Below the pieces are notes generated by a model that searched no databases, was not told where the DNA came from, and saw nothing but the letters and a program-made list of their open reading frames with translations. The translations under genes and the position numbers were made by a program. DNA of 64,000 nucleotides from contig NZ_CP155559.1 in assembly GCF_022095615.2 (NCBI RefSeq), forward strand, positions 4,865,501 to 4,929,500, read 5' to 3'. Positions 9,553 through 19,011 of this stretch are shown here, piece by piece; the stretch's first letter is position 1, and each line of letters begins with the position of its first letter. The stretch is from Bacillus thuringiensis. Its GTDB lineage: Bacteria > Bacillota > Bacilli > Bacillales > Bacillaceae_G.

Positions 9553-9577
9553 GCCGACAACTTTGTTGGCTTTTTTT
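9553..9577 (+). terminator. Orphan plus-strand terminator next to prfB
   Basis: GCCGACA...TGTTGGC stem with a short loop followed on the plus strand by seven T. No plus-strand gene is annotated upstream, so it suggests a small RNA ending convergently against prfB (stop at 9584). Confidence 0.6.
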
Positions 9578-9583
9578 CGCTTA

Positions 9584-10682
9584 TTAGATGCGAGAACGTA
9601 AGTAAGCATCAATAAATGGATCAATTTCTCCATCCATAACCGCTTGTACGTTACCAACCTCTGTATTTGTACGGTGGTCTTTCACAAGAGAATACGGGTG
9701 GAATACGTAAGAACGAATTTGGCTACCCCATCCGATTTCTTTTTGTTCACCGCGAATTTCATCTAACTCCGCTTGTTGCTCTTCTAGTTTCTTTTGATAC
9801 AATTTCGCTTTTAACATTTTCATCGCGTGCTCACGGTTTTTAATTTGTGAACGCTCTGACTGACATGTTACAACTGTGTTTGTTGGTGTATGTGTAATAC
9901 GAACTGCTGAGTCTGTCGTATTAATATGCTGTCCACCTGCACCACTTGCACGGTACGTATCAACTTTTAAGTCTTCTGAACGTATTTCGATTTCAACTTC
10001 ATCATTGAACTCAGGTACAACTTCACAAGATACGAACGATGTATGACGACGGCCTGAAGAATCGAATGGCGAAATACGTACAAGACGATGTACACCTTTC
10101 TCTGCCTTTAAATAACCGTAAGCATTATGACCTTTAATTAATAAAGTAACACTCTTAATACCAGCTTCATCACCTGGTAAGTAGTCAACCGTTTCTACTT
10201 TAAACCCACGTTTTTCAGCCCAACGTGTGTACATACGTAATAACATAGAACCCCAGTCTTGTGACTCTGTTCCACCAGCACCTGGATGTAATTCTAAAAT
10301 AGCGTTATTTTTATCATAAGGATCGCTTAGTAGTAACTGAAGCTCATACTCATTCATTTCTTGAATTAAGCCTTTCACTTCAGATTCAAGTTCCTCATGT
10401 AAATCTTCATCATACTCTTCTTTTAAAAGCTCATGCGTGATTTCTAAATTTTCGAATGTCTCATCTAACTGACGGAACTTTCCAACCATCTCTTTCAGTG
10501 CATTAGCTTCGTTAATTACAGCTTGTGCGCCTTGTTGGTCATCCCAAAATCCTGCACCCATCATTGTCTCTTCTAACTCTGCAATTTGTTTCTCCTTAGT
10601 AGGAAGGTCAAAGAGACCCCCTAAAAGCCGCTAATCTCTTAGCCATTTTCTCTAATTCTTGTCTAATTTCTACTAATTCCAT
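9584..10682 (-). CDS. prfB: Peptide chain release factor 2 (programmed +1 frameshift)
   Basis: Release factor 2, about 365 residues, reads UGA and UAA stops. The first 24 codons run from ATG at 10682 (GAGGTG 6 bp upstream) to an in-frame TGA at 10608-10610; the ribosome then shifts +1 at CTT-TGA-C and continues with GAC at 10609 into the main frame. The internal Shine-Dalgarno-like AGGGGG directly before TCTCTTTGAC is the classic autoregulatory shift site. The catalytic GGQ is in SGAGGQH. This is not a broken gene: low RF2 slows reading of TGA and raises frameshifting. secA lies upstream, as in B. subtilis. Confidence 0.96.
10606..10624 (-). promoter_or_regulatory. prfB: prfB programmed frameshift signal
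   Basis: On the minus strand: AGGGGG, three bases, then CTTTGAC. The AGGGGG pairs with the 16S rRNA tail and promotes +1 slippage of the CUU-decoding tRNA at the UGA stop. Confidence 0.95.
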
Positions 10683-10730
10683 TTCCTTCACCTCTATGTA
10701 ATTGCTGTTACTTTCTTATCAAAACAAGGG

Positions 10731-10761
10731 AAACTCTCTCCACTTATGACGGAGAGAGTTT
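10731..10761 (-). terminator. Hairpin between secA and prfB
   Basis: 11-bp stem AAACTCTCTCC/GGAGAGAGTTT with a 9-nt loop, followed on the minus strand by CCCTTGTTTT. The T tract is imperfect, so some readthrough from secA into prfB is likely. Confidence 0.65.
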
Positions 10762-10826
10762 AATCTTTCTTAATTATACATTTTTGATGTAAAATTTTGC
10801 AAAGCAATCTGGGCTACCGCCCTGTA

Positions 10827-13334
10827 TTACTTCCCGATACCACAGCAGTTTTTATATTTTTTACCGCTACCACATTTACATACATCGTTGCGGCCTACTT
10901 GGTCTCCTTTTACAACTGGTTTTTTCTTCGCTTCTTCGCCATCACTAGATGGATGAACAGCTTCACCTTGAACAACTTCTTGACGCTCTAAGTTTTGTTC
11001 AATTTCAGCCTTCATAATGTAACGAGAGATTTCCTCTTCAATAGAAGCAATCATCGACTCGAACATTGCGAATCCTTCCATTTGATACTCACGAAGTGGA
11101 TCAATTTGACCGTAAGCACGTAAATGAATACCTTCACGAAGGTGATCCATCGCATCAATATGCTCTGTCCATTTCGTATCTACTACACGGAATACAACAA
11201 CTTTTTCAAACTCACGCATTTGCTCTTCTGGCAGAAGCTTTTCTTTGTCGTTGTAACGCTCTATTAATTTCGCGATAATTGGCTCGCTCATTTCCTCTGG
11301 AGCAAGACGACGTAACTCTTCTTCTTTTATATCGTCTTCTTGCAGAAGGTTTGTATTTAAGTAGTCAACAAGACCTTTAATATTCCAATCTTCTTCAATT
11401 TCCTCTTGTGTATGAAGCGCAACAGCACGTTCTACTGTAGATTTCATCATACCTTCAATAATACTGCGTAAATTCTCAGAATCCATTACTTCTTGACGCT
11501 GTTTGTAAATAACTTCACGTTGCTGACGAAGTACATCATCGTACTGCAGTAACTGCTTACGTGCGTCATAGTTATTTCCTTCTACACGTTTTTGTGCAGA
11601 TTCTACCGCACGAGAAACCATTTTACTTTCAATCGGCTGTGAATCATCCATACCAAGACGATCCATCATCGCTTTCATATTGTCAGAACCGAAGCGGCGC
11701 ATTAGTTCATCTTCCATAGACAAGTAGAACTGCGTTACACCAGGGTCCCCTTGACGACCAGCACGACCACGTAACTGATTATCAATACGACGGCTTTCGT
11801 GACGCTCTGTACCGATAACTGCTAGACCAACGTTTTTAATATCGTCTCCAAGCTTAATATCCGTACCACGACCAGCCATGTTCGTCGCAATCGTTACAGC
11901 ACCTTTCATACCAGCTTCTGCAATGATATCTGCTTCACGCGCATGGTTTTTCGCGTTTAAAATGTTATGGCGTACACCTTTACGTGTTAACATTTTTGAA
12001 ATAAGCTCTGACGTTTCAATTGCAACTGTACCAACAAGAATAGGTTGCCCTTGTTTATGACGATTTACAATATCCTCAACAACTGCATTGAATTTGCCTT
12101 CCATTGATTTGAAGATTAAATCAGCACGGTCATCACGAATAATATCTTTGTTCGTTGGAATTACGATAACATTCATATTGTAAATACTACGGAACTCTTC
12201 TTCTTCCGTTTTCGCTGTACCAGTCATACCAGATAACTTTTCATACATACGGAAATAGTTCTGGAACGTAATTGTTGCGAGTGTCATACTTTCATTTTGA
12301 ATTTCTACGCCTTCTTTTGCTTCAATAGCTTGGTGTAAACCTTCGCTATAACGACGACCTTTCATAAGACGACCAGTGAATTGGTCTACAATTACGATTT
12401 CGCCTTCTTGTACAACATAATCTGTATCAAGATGCATAACAACGTGTGCACGAAGCGCCTGATTAATATGGTGAAGAAGTGCTACATGTTTTAAATCGAA
12501 TAAGTTTTCAATATGGAAAGCTTTCTCAGCTTTCGTAATACCATCTTCTGTTAACATTACATTTTTCGTTTTCACATCAAATGAATATTCTTTTTCATTT
12601 TCTAATGTACGAACGAATGCATTTGCAAACATGTATAACTCTGTTGATTTTTGTGCTTGTCCTGAAATAATAAGCGGCGTACGCGCTTCATCGACTAAGA
12701 TAGAATCGACTTCATCGATAATAGCAAAATGAAGTGGACGTTGAACGCACTGCTCTCTATATAAAACCATGTTGTCACGTAAGTAATCGAATCCAAGCTC
12801 ATTATTTGTGCTATACGTAATATCAGCAGCATAAGCCTCTTGTTTCTCTTCGCGTGACATGCTGTTTAAGTTAATTCCTACTGTTAAGCCTAGGAACTCA
12901 TGAAGTTGTCCCATTTCGCTCGCATCACGTTGTGCTAAGTATTCATTGACTGTAACAACGTGAACACCTTTTCCTGTTAAAGCATTTAAATATACAGGTA
13001 ATGTAGATGTTAACGTTTTACCTTCACCCGTTTTCATCTCAGAGATATTCCCTTCATGTAAGGCAATACCACCCATTAACTGCACGCCATACGGACGCAT
13101 TCCAAGAACACGAGTCGCAGCTTCGCGAACAACCGCAAAAGCTTCAGGAAGTAGATCATCTACTGTCTCACCTTTTGTTAGACGTTCTTTAAATTCAAGC
13201 GTCTTTCCTTTTAATTGTTCATCTGTTAGTGGCTTAATAGATGATTCTAATGCATCAATTTGCTCAACTGTCTTCTGCATACGTTTAATTTGGCGTTGAT
13301 TTACATCAAATACCTTTTTTAAAATACCGATCAT
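10827..13334 (-). CDS. secA: Preprotein translocase ATPase SecA
   Basis: 835 residues. Motor ATPase of the Sec pathway: Walker [11 protein letters not shown] (about residue 100), DEAD-like [21 protein letters not shown] (about 205), conserved MAGRGTDI and [18 protein letters not shown] in the second helicase domain, and a C-terminal zinc finger [14 protein letters not shown] that binds SecB/lipids in other species. AGGAGC precedes the ATG. It drives precursors such as the lipoproteins and wall hydrolases encoded nearby through SecYEG. Confidence 0.98.
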   Translation of the reverse strand: MIGILKKVFDVNQRQIKRMQKTVEQIDALESSIKPLTDEQLKGKTLEFKERLTKGETVDDLLPEAFAVVREAATRVLGMRPYGVQLMGGIALHEGNISEMKTGEGKTLTSTLPVYLNALTGKGVHVVTVNEYLAQRDASEMGQLHEFLGLTVGINLNSMSREEKQEAYAADITYSTNNELGFDYLRDNMVLYREQCVQRPLHFAIIDEVDSILVDEARTPLIISGQAQKSTELYMFANAFVRTLENEKEYSFDVKTKNVMLTEDGITKAEKAFHIENLFDLKHVALLHHINQALRAHVVMHLDTDYVVQEGEIVIVDQFTGRLMKGRRYSEGLHQAIEAKEGVEIQNESMTLATITFQNYFRMYEKLSGMTGTAKTEEEEFRSIYNMNVIVIPTNKDIIRDDRADLIFKSMEGKFNAVVEDIVNRHKQGQPILVGTVAIETSELISKMLTRKGVRHNILNAKNHAREADIIAEAGMKGAVTIATNMAGRGTDIKLGDDIKNVGLAVIGTERHESRRIDNQLRGRAGRQGDPGVTQFYLSMEDELMRRFGSDNMKAMMDRLGMDDSQPIESKMVSRAVESAQKRVEGNNYDARKQLLQYDDVLRQQREVIYKQRQEVMDSENLRSIIEGMMKSTVERAVALHTQEEIEEDWNIKGLVDYLNTNLLQEDDIKEEELRRLAPEEMSEPIIAKLIERYNDKEKLLPEEQMREFEKVVVFRVVDTKWTEHIDAMDHLREGIHLRAYGQIDPLREYQMEGFAMFESMIASIEEEISRYIMKAEIEQNLERQEVVQGEAVHPSSDGEEAKKKPVVKGDQVGRNDVCKCGSGKKYKNCCGIGK

Positions 13335-13570
13335 AGGAAATACGCTCCTCTTTTTTATTAAAATAAAACTTCCGATTGTCTTTTCTTTTTCTATTACAAT
13401 CAGTCGTTATAAAAATCAAATGTATGTTATGCCAATTTTTCTCCTAATTAAAAAAACTAAAATGTATATACCTAATGATAATTGTAACACTTGTCTTATA
13501 ACTATGACAACAATCGGCGAAATGTCTCGTTCTAAATTAAGAAAACTTTTTTTCAAAATCTATTTTCAGC

Positions 13571-13602
13571 AAAAAAAGCGCAGCCATTTCGGCTGCGCTT
13601 TT
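13571..13602 (-). terminator. hpf terminator
   Basis: 12-bp GC-rich stem AAAAGCGCAGCC/GGCTGCGCTTTT with a 5-nt loop and A/T flanks, just beyond the hpf stop. Confidence 0.9.
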
Positions 13603-13608
13603 GAATTA

Positions 13609-14151
13609 TTATTTAGTTTCGATTAAACCATATTTCCCATCTTTACGGCCATATACAACATTAGTTTCATTTGTATCAGCATTTGTGAAGACGAAGAAAT
13701 TATGTCCTAGCATATCCATTTGTAGGATCGCTTCTTCAACGTCCATCGGTTTTAAATCAAATCGTTTTGTACGTACAAGTTCTAATTCATCCTCTTCTAC
13801 CGCATCCAAAACAGCTACTGCTTCTGGAAGGATAAAGTTCGTTTTCACAGAACCTTTCTCACGTAACTTACGATTTACCTTTGTTTTATGTTTACGAATT
13901 TGTCGCTCAAGTTTATCAACTACTAAATCGATAGCAGCGTACATATCGCTATTAGTTTCTTCTGCACGAAGTAATAAATCAGTAAATGGAATTGTTACCT
14001 CGACACGTTGCTTGTCAGAGTATACTTTTAAATTAACTTTAATCTCTGGGAATGTATCAAAATAACGCTCTAACTTACTTAGTTTTTTCTCTACATATTC
14101 CTTTAATGCTGGAGTTACTTCAATATTTTCACCACGAATGTTGAATTTCAT
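13609..14151 (-). CDS. hpf: Long-form ribosome hibernation promoting factor
   Basis: 180 residues, the long HPF form (YvyD of B. subtilis). The N-terminal RaiA/YfiA ribosome-binding domain (1-105) has MKFNIRGENIEVTPALKEYVEKKLSKLERYF-type start; a linker leads to the C-terminal dimerisation domain (about 125-178, FDLKPMDVEEAILQMDMLGHNFFVFTNADT). It dimerises 70S ribosomes into inactive 100S particles in stationary phase and stress. AGGAGG precedes the ATG. Own transcript with its own terminator, directly upstream of secA. Confidence 0.96.
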   Translation of the reverse strand: MKFNIRGENIEVTPALKEYVEKKLSKLERYFDTFPEIKVNLKVYSDKQRVEVTIPFTDLLLRAEETNSDMYAAIDLVVDKLERQIRKHKTKVNRKLREKGSVKTNFILPEAVAVLDAVEEDELELVRTKRFDLKPMDVEEAILQMDMLGHNFFVFTNADTNETNVVYGRKDGKYGLIETK

Positions 14152-14390
14152 AGATGAATTCCTCCTTTCAAGCCTATGTACTATAATTTCGACACTGGCT
14201 TAAAAACTCCTTCTAACTTTTTTAAAAAAATTAGTGGAATTGCGATTTTTTTATCGTTTTTTGTTGAAATGAAAAGATGCATCGTTTCTATCTTTATTTT
14301 ATCCTATTAACATCGTGAATAACGAATATAACTGTGGACAATTCGTTACAGAAAAGAAACAACTTTTTGACAACTTGATTCATAACAAAA
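14152..14390. other. Intergenic region upstream of hpf
   Basis: About 240 bp between the csp terminator and hpf, very AT-rich. In B. subtilis the orthologue is driven by stress and sporulation sigma factors; an AGGAGTT...CGAAATT arrangement about 40 bp before the gene could be a sigma-H-type promoter, but the match is loose. Nothing else stands out. Confidence 0.35.
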
Positions 14391-14415
14391 ACCCCTTGCA
14401 AAAAACAAGAGGTTC
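14391..14415 (-). terminator. csp terminator
   Basis: 9-bp stem AACCTCTTG/CAAGGGGTT (one U-G pair) followed on the minus strand by TTTTTGTTATG; ends the cold-shock gene. Confidence 0.75.
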
Positions 14416-14473
14416 TACCACATATATATAACGTTGCCACAAACGCAGCTTTCTCTTCCCAAAAACAATATCC

Positions 14474-14677
14474 CTACAGTTTTACAACATTAGCTGCTTG
14501 TGGTCCACGTGCTCCATCTACAATGTCAAACTTAACTTGTTGCCCTTCTTCTAATGACTTATATCCATCTTGTTGAATAGCAGAAAAATGCACAAATACA
14601 TCATCACCATCTTCACGCTCAATAAACCCAAATCCCTTTTCTGCATTGAACCATTTCACTCTTCCTTGCATGTTCAT
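14474..14677 (-). CDS. Cold-shock protein (CspA/CspD family)
   Basis: 67 residues, one cold-shock domain: [16 protein letters not shown] carries RNP-1 (KGFGFI) and [10 protein letters not shown] carries RNP-2 (VFVHF). It binds single-stranded RNA/DNA and acts as an RNA chaperone. Translation could begin at the first ATG (GAAGGG upstream) or two codons later. A well-formed promoter lies upstream at 14724-14753, giving a leader of roughly 40 nt with a small GC hairpin. Monocistronic. Confidence 0.95.
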   Translation of the reverse strand: MNMQGRVKWFNAEKGFGFIEREDGDDVFVHFSAIQQDGYKSLEEGQQVKFDIVDGARGPQAANVVKL

Positions 14678-14723
14678 TCCATTCCCTTCACTCTAAAAAT
14701 CAGGGCATTCGCCCTATAATTTG

Positions 14724-14753
14724 ACTATAACGAATGACAACTTACGAAGTCAA
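14724..14753 (-). promoter_or_regulatory. Sigma-A promoter of the cold-shock gene
   Basis: TTGACT (14748-14753) and TATAGT (14724-14729) on the minus strand with an 18-bp spacer. A hairpin AGGGC-attc-GCCCT (14702-14714) follows in the leader. Confidence 0.55.
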
Positions 14754-14797
14754 AGAAGACTTATCGTCTTTTTATTATCCCTTTCGACAGTTACAGA

Positions 14798-15502
14798 TCA
14801 ACTTCTACAGAGCGTCAAACTAGAAACTTCTCTTGCTCCTCTATCGTATAAAAGACTTCCAATTTGTCTAACTGTAATTCCTGTCGTATATACATCATCA
14901 ATGAGTAAAATGTGTTGACCATGAAACATCTCTTCTCCCTGAAAATAAAAAGGATTACTTCCCGAAAGCCTTTCTTTACGTGTCTTCTTACTTTGTTTTT
15001 CTGTTTCCTTTCTTCTTAATGATGAATAGAAAGTTTTGACAGGCAAACAAGCTGCTAATAACTCTGCCTGATTAAAACCACGTTCATATTCCCGTTCCCT
15101 ACTAAGTGGAACAGCAATAACACTTGAAACGTTCGTAAAATGTTTTTGAAATAGCTCCCGAAAGGATCGATGAAAAATATGAACTAACTCTGCATCCCCC
15201 CGAAACTTAAACTGCGCTAATATTTTTTTCATCTCATCATCGTACACGTGCAAAGAACGATTTTTAAAAGGACAATACTTCTCCTCATTTATCCACCTTA
15301 CGCAATCCATACAAATATCATTTTCTTTATATTCGGAAGGAAAGTCCTCTAAAGGTCGCCCACACTCAATGCAAATCTCTCCTATAATATAGGAAAGTTT
15401 CCGCTCACATCTGTCACATATATATTTTTTATGAGGCTTTATAAAAAAGGTGTACCAACTAACTGTTTCCAACATATACTCATCACAAAGTAGACAATGC
15501 AT
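14798..15502 (-). CDS. comFC: Competence protein ComFC (phosphoribosyltransferase-like)
   Basis: 234 residues. N-terminal zinc-finger-like CxxC sets (CLLCDEY, CDRC, CIECG, CMDC) followed by a phosphoribosyltransferase fold with the PRPP loop ILLIDDVYTTGIT (about 190-203). ComFC/GntX proteins are needed for efficient DNA uptake and bind ComFA. The start codon overlaps the comFA stop by one base (TAATG), so the two are translationally coupled. Confidence 0.92.
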   Translation of the reverse strand: MHCLLCDEYMLETVSWYTFFIKPHKKYICDRCERKLSYIIGEICIECGRPLEDFPSEYKENDICMDCVRWINEEKYCPFKNRSLHVYDDEMKKILAQFKFRGDAELVHIFHRSFRELFQKHFTNVSSVIAVPLSREREYERGFNQAELLAACLPVKTFYSSLRRKETEKQSKKTRKERLSGSNPFYFQGEEMFHGQHILLIDDVYTTGITVRQIGSLLYDRGAREVSSLTLCRS

Positions 15503-16851
15503 TAATCGATTAACCCTTGTTCTTTTGCCTTTTTGTTCATACTTTGAATATGTTTTTTCGCGCGTACCATCGCCTCTGTCTTACCGTAATGAAAATAAAT
15601 AACCTCACCATAAGGTTCTTCAAAACTACGACCTGCTCGACCTGCAATTTGTACGAGCGCGCTTTCTGAAAATATTTCTTCTTCTGCTCCTAACACCGCA
15701 ACTTGTAAATTCTTCACCGTTACTCCTCTCTCTAAAATTGTCGTTGTAACTAATAACGGAATTTCTCCCTTTCTGAAAGCTGCTACTTTTTCTTTTCTCA
15801 TCGGATCTTCTGCATGTACACCATCGATTCTATGATCCAACGTTTTCAATATCAGGCTCAATTCTTCTATATATCGCACATGAGGAACAAATAAAAAAAT
15901 GGGATGTTTTTTGTTTACGTACATTTCTAACCATTGTAGTAAAACTCGAGGGATTTTTTTATGATGAAGGCTTTTCTTCCAATTTCCGCACCAGCAAAAT
16001 AGAGGAACTGGTAACGGGTGACGATGGTATCGCCCTGAGACAATAATACCTTTTTGTTTCCCGCTTCTGAAATTACGCTTCCACTTTTCATCGGGAGTTG
16101 CCGTTAAATAAATACGTGCCGCTTTCTCTTTCATTGCTTGTTGCACTGCATACTGTAACATTTGATCCGCATGATACGGGAAGGCATCTATCTCATCTAC
16201 AATCATGACATGAAATGCTCTATAGTAACGTAACAATTGATGAGTCGTTGCAACTACTAACGCTGCATCTTTGTCCCTATCTTCACTTCCTCCGTATAAG
16301 GAAGCTACATTTACATTTGGAAACACTTTTTGTAATCTCGGCGCTAATTCCAGTACAACGTCTGTTCTGGGCGTTGCGATACAAACTCTTTCTCCTTTTC
16401 GCAATGCCTCTTCCATACCGTAAAATAACATTTCTGTCTTTCCAGCCCCGCACACAGCCCAAATAAAAAAAGAGTCTTTCTGCTTAATAGCTTCTATAAC
16501 ACCTTGCGCCGCCAACTCCTGACCGGTAGACAAAGTCCCATTCCACTGTAATGGATTTAAACTTTTTTCTCCTTTTCTTTCAGCAATCCAACGAACGAGT
16601 ACAGCACATTCACTTACCCTCCCCATCGTTATACACTTCCGGCAATACGTACATACTTTACTGCACCTTTTACATAAAAATGACGCAAATAGCCGCTGCT
16701 CTATATTACCGCAGCGCTGACATATATATTTAGAAGCCTTCTTTATTACACCTTGTACACATACGACCTCCCTCTTCTTTTTCAACTCTTGTAATGTATC
16801 CCGTAAATCTGAAGAGAGTTCCTCTAATAGTAACTGTTTCCCTGCTAACAT
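15502..16851 (-). CDS. comFA: DNA-uptake helicase ComFA
   Basis: 449 residues from ATG 16851, with GGAGG 9 bp upstream. N-terminal four-cysteine zinc clusters (CQRCG, CKRC, CTYCRKC), then an SF2 helicase core: Walker A AVCGAGKTEM (about residue 135), DEID box (VDEIDAF), motif III LTATP, motif VI QIAGRAGR. ComFA is the ATP-driven translocase that pulls transforming single-stranded DNA inward. comFB, present between comFA and comFC in B. subtilis, is absent here. Confidence 0.94.
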   Translation of the reverse strand: MLAGKQLLLEELSSDLRDTLQELKKKREVVCVQGVIKKASKYICQRCGNIEQRLFASFLCKRCSKVCTYCRKCITMGRVSECAVLVRWIAERKGEKSLNPLQWNGTLSTGQELAAQGVIEAIKQKDSFFIWAVCGAGKTEMLFYGMEEALRKGERVCIATPRTDVVLELAPRLQKVFPNVNVASLYGGSEDRDKDAALVVATTHQLLRYYRAFHVMIVDEIDAFPYHADQMLQYAVQQAMKEKAARIYLTATPDEKWKRNFRSGKQKGIIVSGRYHRHPLPVPLFCWCGNWKKSLHHKKIPRVLLQWLEMYVNKKHPIFLFVPHVRYIEELSLILKTLDHRIDGVHAEDPMRKEKVAAFRKGEIPLLVTTTILERGVTVKNLQVAVLGAEEEIFSESALVQIAGRAGRSFEEPYGEVIYFHYGKTEAMVRAKKHIQSMNKKAKEQGLID

Positions 16852-16907
16852 CAGCAACCACCTCCAGCACTACTATAAACCCTTCTCATAATCTCGTAAA
16901 AACTCAA

Positions 16908-16950
16908 AAAAGCCGATAACCTACTTATAAAATAGTAAGCTATCGACTTT
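16908..16950 (-). terminator. Terminator of the CwlO-like gene
   Basis: Long imperfect stem (AAAGCCGATA...ACTT with AGTAAGC-TATCGACTTT) followed on the minus strand by T-rich sequence; 30 bp past the stop. Confidence 0.75.
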
Positions 16951-16978
16951 ATACACATGTTTTATTCGTTTATAAATC

Positions 16979-18271
16979 CTAGAATCGACCGTATCCTAAG
17001 AAATGTTTTTGGTTGTAGCTACTGCTTAAGCTAGCGTAAGCAATCCCTTTATCACCAGCATGAATCATTTGGCCATTCCCAACGTAAATACCGATGTGAG
17101 ATGGACCTGGTTTATAAGTACCTTGGAAGAATACTAAATCTCCAGGTTGTGGGCTACTTACTTTAGAAACTGAATTCCAGTAACCTGCAACGTCTTGACG
17201 TCCTACACCGAAGATGTAAGAAATGAATCCACTACAGTCAAAACCACCGTTTGATGGAGATGCACTTCCCCAAACATATGGTAAACCTAAGTAGCTCTGC
17301 GCTTTACCAATTACACCACCCGCATTTGAAGCTGGTGCTGGCTCTGCTTGTTTCTTTTCTTGCTTAGGTGCTTCTGTTTTAGGTTCCTCTTTTTGAGCTT
17401 GTCCACCGTTGTTTGCTGGCGCAGCTTGCTGAGCAGGTGCAGCTTGTGCTGTAGGCGCTTGCGCATCTTTAGCAGCTTGTTCTGCTTGTTTTTGAGCAGC
17501 AGCTTCTTGTGCAGCTTTTTCTTGTGCTTCTTGTTCAGCAATACGTTGTAATTGCAATGCTTGTTTTTCAAGATCTTTCAATTGACTTTCCGTACTTGTC
17601 ATTGAAGTTACAACTGTATCCATTTTGCCGCTTAAATCATTTACTGCTGTTGATTTTTTCGCTTTTTCAGCGTCAAGTTCTTTCTTAGCAGTTTCAATTT
17701 GAGCTTGTGCTTCTTTTAATTCTTTTTGCTTTGTTTTTACCGTTTCAACATCTTTTTTCACGTTCGCTTGATCTTCTTGTTGTGTTTTCATGATATCTTC
17801 GTCAGACTCAAGAATTTTAGAAACAGAAGCTAAACGATCAACTAGATCTGCAACGTTTTTAGAGTTTACAAGAACTTCTGTTACAACATTTGTATTTGGT
17901 TGTTCTTGAAGTGCAACTAAACGTTTTCTTAATAATTCTTCACGTTTTGCAATTTTCGTTTGTAGTTCTGCAATATCTTTATTTTTATTTTCAATTAATT
18001 GCTCAGTATCAGCAACTTTTTTAGTTGTTTCATCAAGCTTTGAAGCATTCTCTTGAACAGACTTATCCAAACCTTGAATTGTTTTGTTTAAGTCATTCAT
18101 TTGTTTTTGTAATTCATCACGTTCTTGTTGTTGTTTATGTAAAGTGTCATTTTGTGTATTAATTTGTGATTTCACGTCAGAAATCTTATCTTCTGCAAAT
18201 ACATTTGGTGTTAGTCCTGAAAACATTAACCCTGCAACTAATGCGCAAGATGCCATTTTTAGCTTTTTCAT
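16979..18271 (-). CDS. CwlO-like D,L-endopeptidase, coiled coil plus NlpC/P60
   Basis: 430 residues. Signal peptide (1-26, ending NVFA), a long coiled coil (about 28-255) rich in K, E, Q, an Ala/Gln/Pro linker (255-320) and an NlpC/P60 domain (about 322-430) with catalytic Cys in FDCSGF, His in GPSHIGIY and a third polar residue in HAGDKG. This is the CwlO architecture; in B. subtilis the coiled coil is contacted by FtsX and the enzyme cuts gamma-D-Glu-DAP bonds for wall elongation. ftsEX is 8 kb away. Monocistronic. Confidence 0.9.
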   Translation of the reverse strand: MKKLKMASCALVAGLMFSGLTPNVFAEDKISDVKSQINTQNDTLHKQQQERDELQKQMNDLNKTIQGLDKSVQENASKLDETTKKVADTEQLIENKNKDIAELQTKIAKREELLRKRLVALQEQPNTNVVTEVLVNSKNVADLVDRLASVSKILESDEDIMKTQQEDQANVKKDVETVKTKQKELKEAQAQIETAKKELDAEKAKKSTAVNDLSGKMDTVVTSMTSTESQLKDLEKQALQLQRIAEQEAQEKAAQEAAAQKQAEQAAKDAQAPTAQAAPAQQAAPANNGGQAQKEEPKTEAPKQEKKQAEPAPASNAGGVIGKAQSYLGLPYVWGSASPSNGGFDCSGFISYIFGVGRQDVAGYWNSVSKVSSPQPGDLVFFQGTYKPGPSHIGIYVGNGQMIHAGDKGIAYASLSSSYNQKHFLGYGRF

Positions 18272-18523
18272 TTTATTTTTTACACCGCTTTCTTTTGTCT
18301 TTTTTCCGTATATAACCTATAAAATTTATACCATAATTCGGGATTTTTTTTGCTAATGTTACGCTATTGTAAAACAAATGTAATATTATATGTAACTCTA
18401 TCGCAAAATATGCATATTTTTGTATGTATGTGTAGAATTTCAAAAGATTTTTATAAGCAAAGAAAAAACGCAAGGTTTCCCTTACGTTTTGTTAAATACA
18501 CTAATCCAAATGAAATCAAAACG

Positions 18524-18838
18524 TTATTTCATCCATTTCTCAGCCCAATTTTGGACTTCATCCATAACACTTTCTAATGCTTTCCCTTTGTCAGTTAAGC
18601 CGTACTCGATTCGAACTGGTACTTCTGGGTAAACATTACGAACTACAATGCCTTCGCTTTCCAATTCCTTTAAACGCTCTGACAACATACGATCGCTCAT
18701 ATTTGGTATAATATCTGCGATTTCTCTAAAACGTTTTGACTCTTCAAGCAAAGATTTAATAATTAAGCCAGTCCATTTTTTACTAAGCAAAGTAAAAGCT
18801 GACTCAAACTTTGGACATAAACAAGAATTATGCTCCAT
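18524..18838 (-). CDS. HxlR-family regulator, YodB/CatR-like
   Basis: 104 residues, winged-helix HxlR domain. The start was set at ATG 18838 because AGAGGTG lies 6 bp upstream. The N-terminus MEHNSCLCPKFESAFTLL resembles B. subtilis YodB and CatR, whose N-terminal Cys (in CPKME or CPRF) senses quinones, diamide and HOCl. Here the sensor Cys would be Cys8, with Cys6 beside it; no C-terminal Cys is present, unlike YodB, so a one-Cys-type response is possible. No target gene adjoins it on its strand. Confidence 0.85.
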   Translation of the reverse strand: MEHNSCLCPKFESAFTLLSKKWTGLIIKSLLEESKRFREIADIIPNMSDRMLSERLKELESEGIVVRNVYPEVPVRIEYGLTDKGKALESVMDEVQNWAEKWMK

Positions 18839-18973
18839 ATCTTTCACCTCTCTTCCATTATAATATAGTTTCTTGTAAAAAGTAAGTTATAAAACTTTCC
18901 TCATTATTTTATTTTACGTACATTTTACCATTTCCAAATATTAACTTGTCAACTACAGGCAAAATACCCGTAA

Positions 18974-18999
18974 AAAAACCCTCTTCAAAAAGAGAGCTT
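18974..18999 (-). terminator. degV terminator
   Basis: Short stem built from CTCTT/AAGAG followed on the minus strand by a run of seven T; 13 bp past the DegV stop. Confidence 0.7.
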
Positions 19000-19011
19000 T
19001 TGATATCTTTA

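Larger units (their letters stand above)
9146..9583. other. Gap between cccB and prfB: two hairpins, possible small RNA
   Basis: 438 bp without a convincing protein gene. It holds the cccB promoter region (T/A-rich, 9150-9260), an 11-bp inverted repeat (9341-9351 with 9361-9371), the prfB terminator (9456-9487) and an orphan plus-strand terminator (9553-9577). The short plus-strand frames here are AT-rich and lack good ribosome sites. Confidence 0.6.

Noticed and set aside
9584..10564. prfB as a truncated or frameshifted pseudogene
   Set aside because: The frame break is the conserved programmed shift site, with AGGGGG and CTTTGAC intact.
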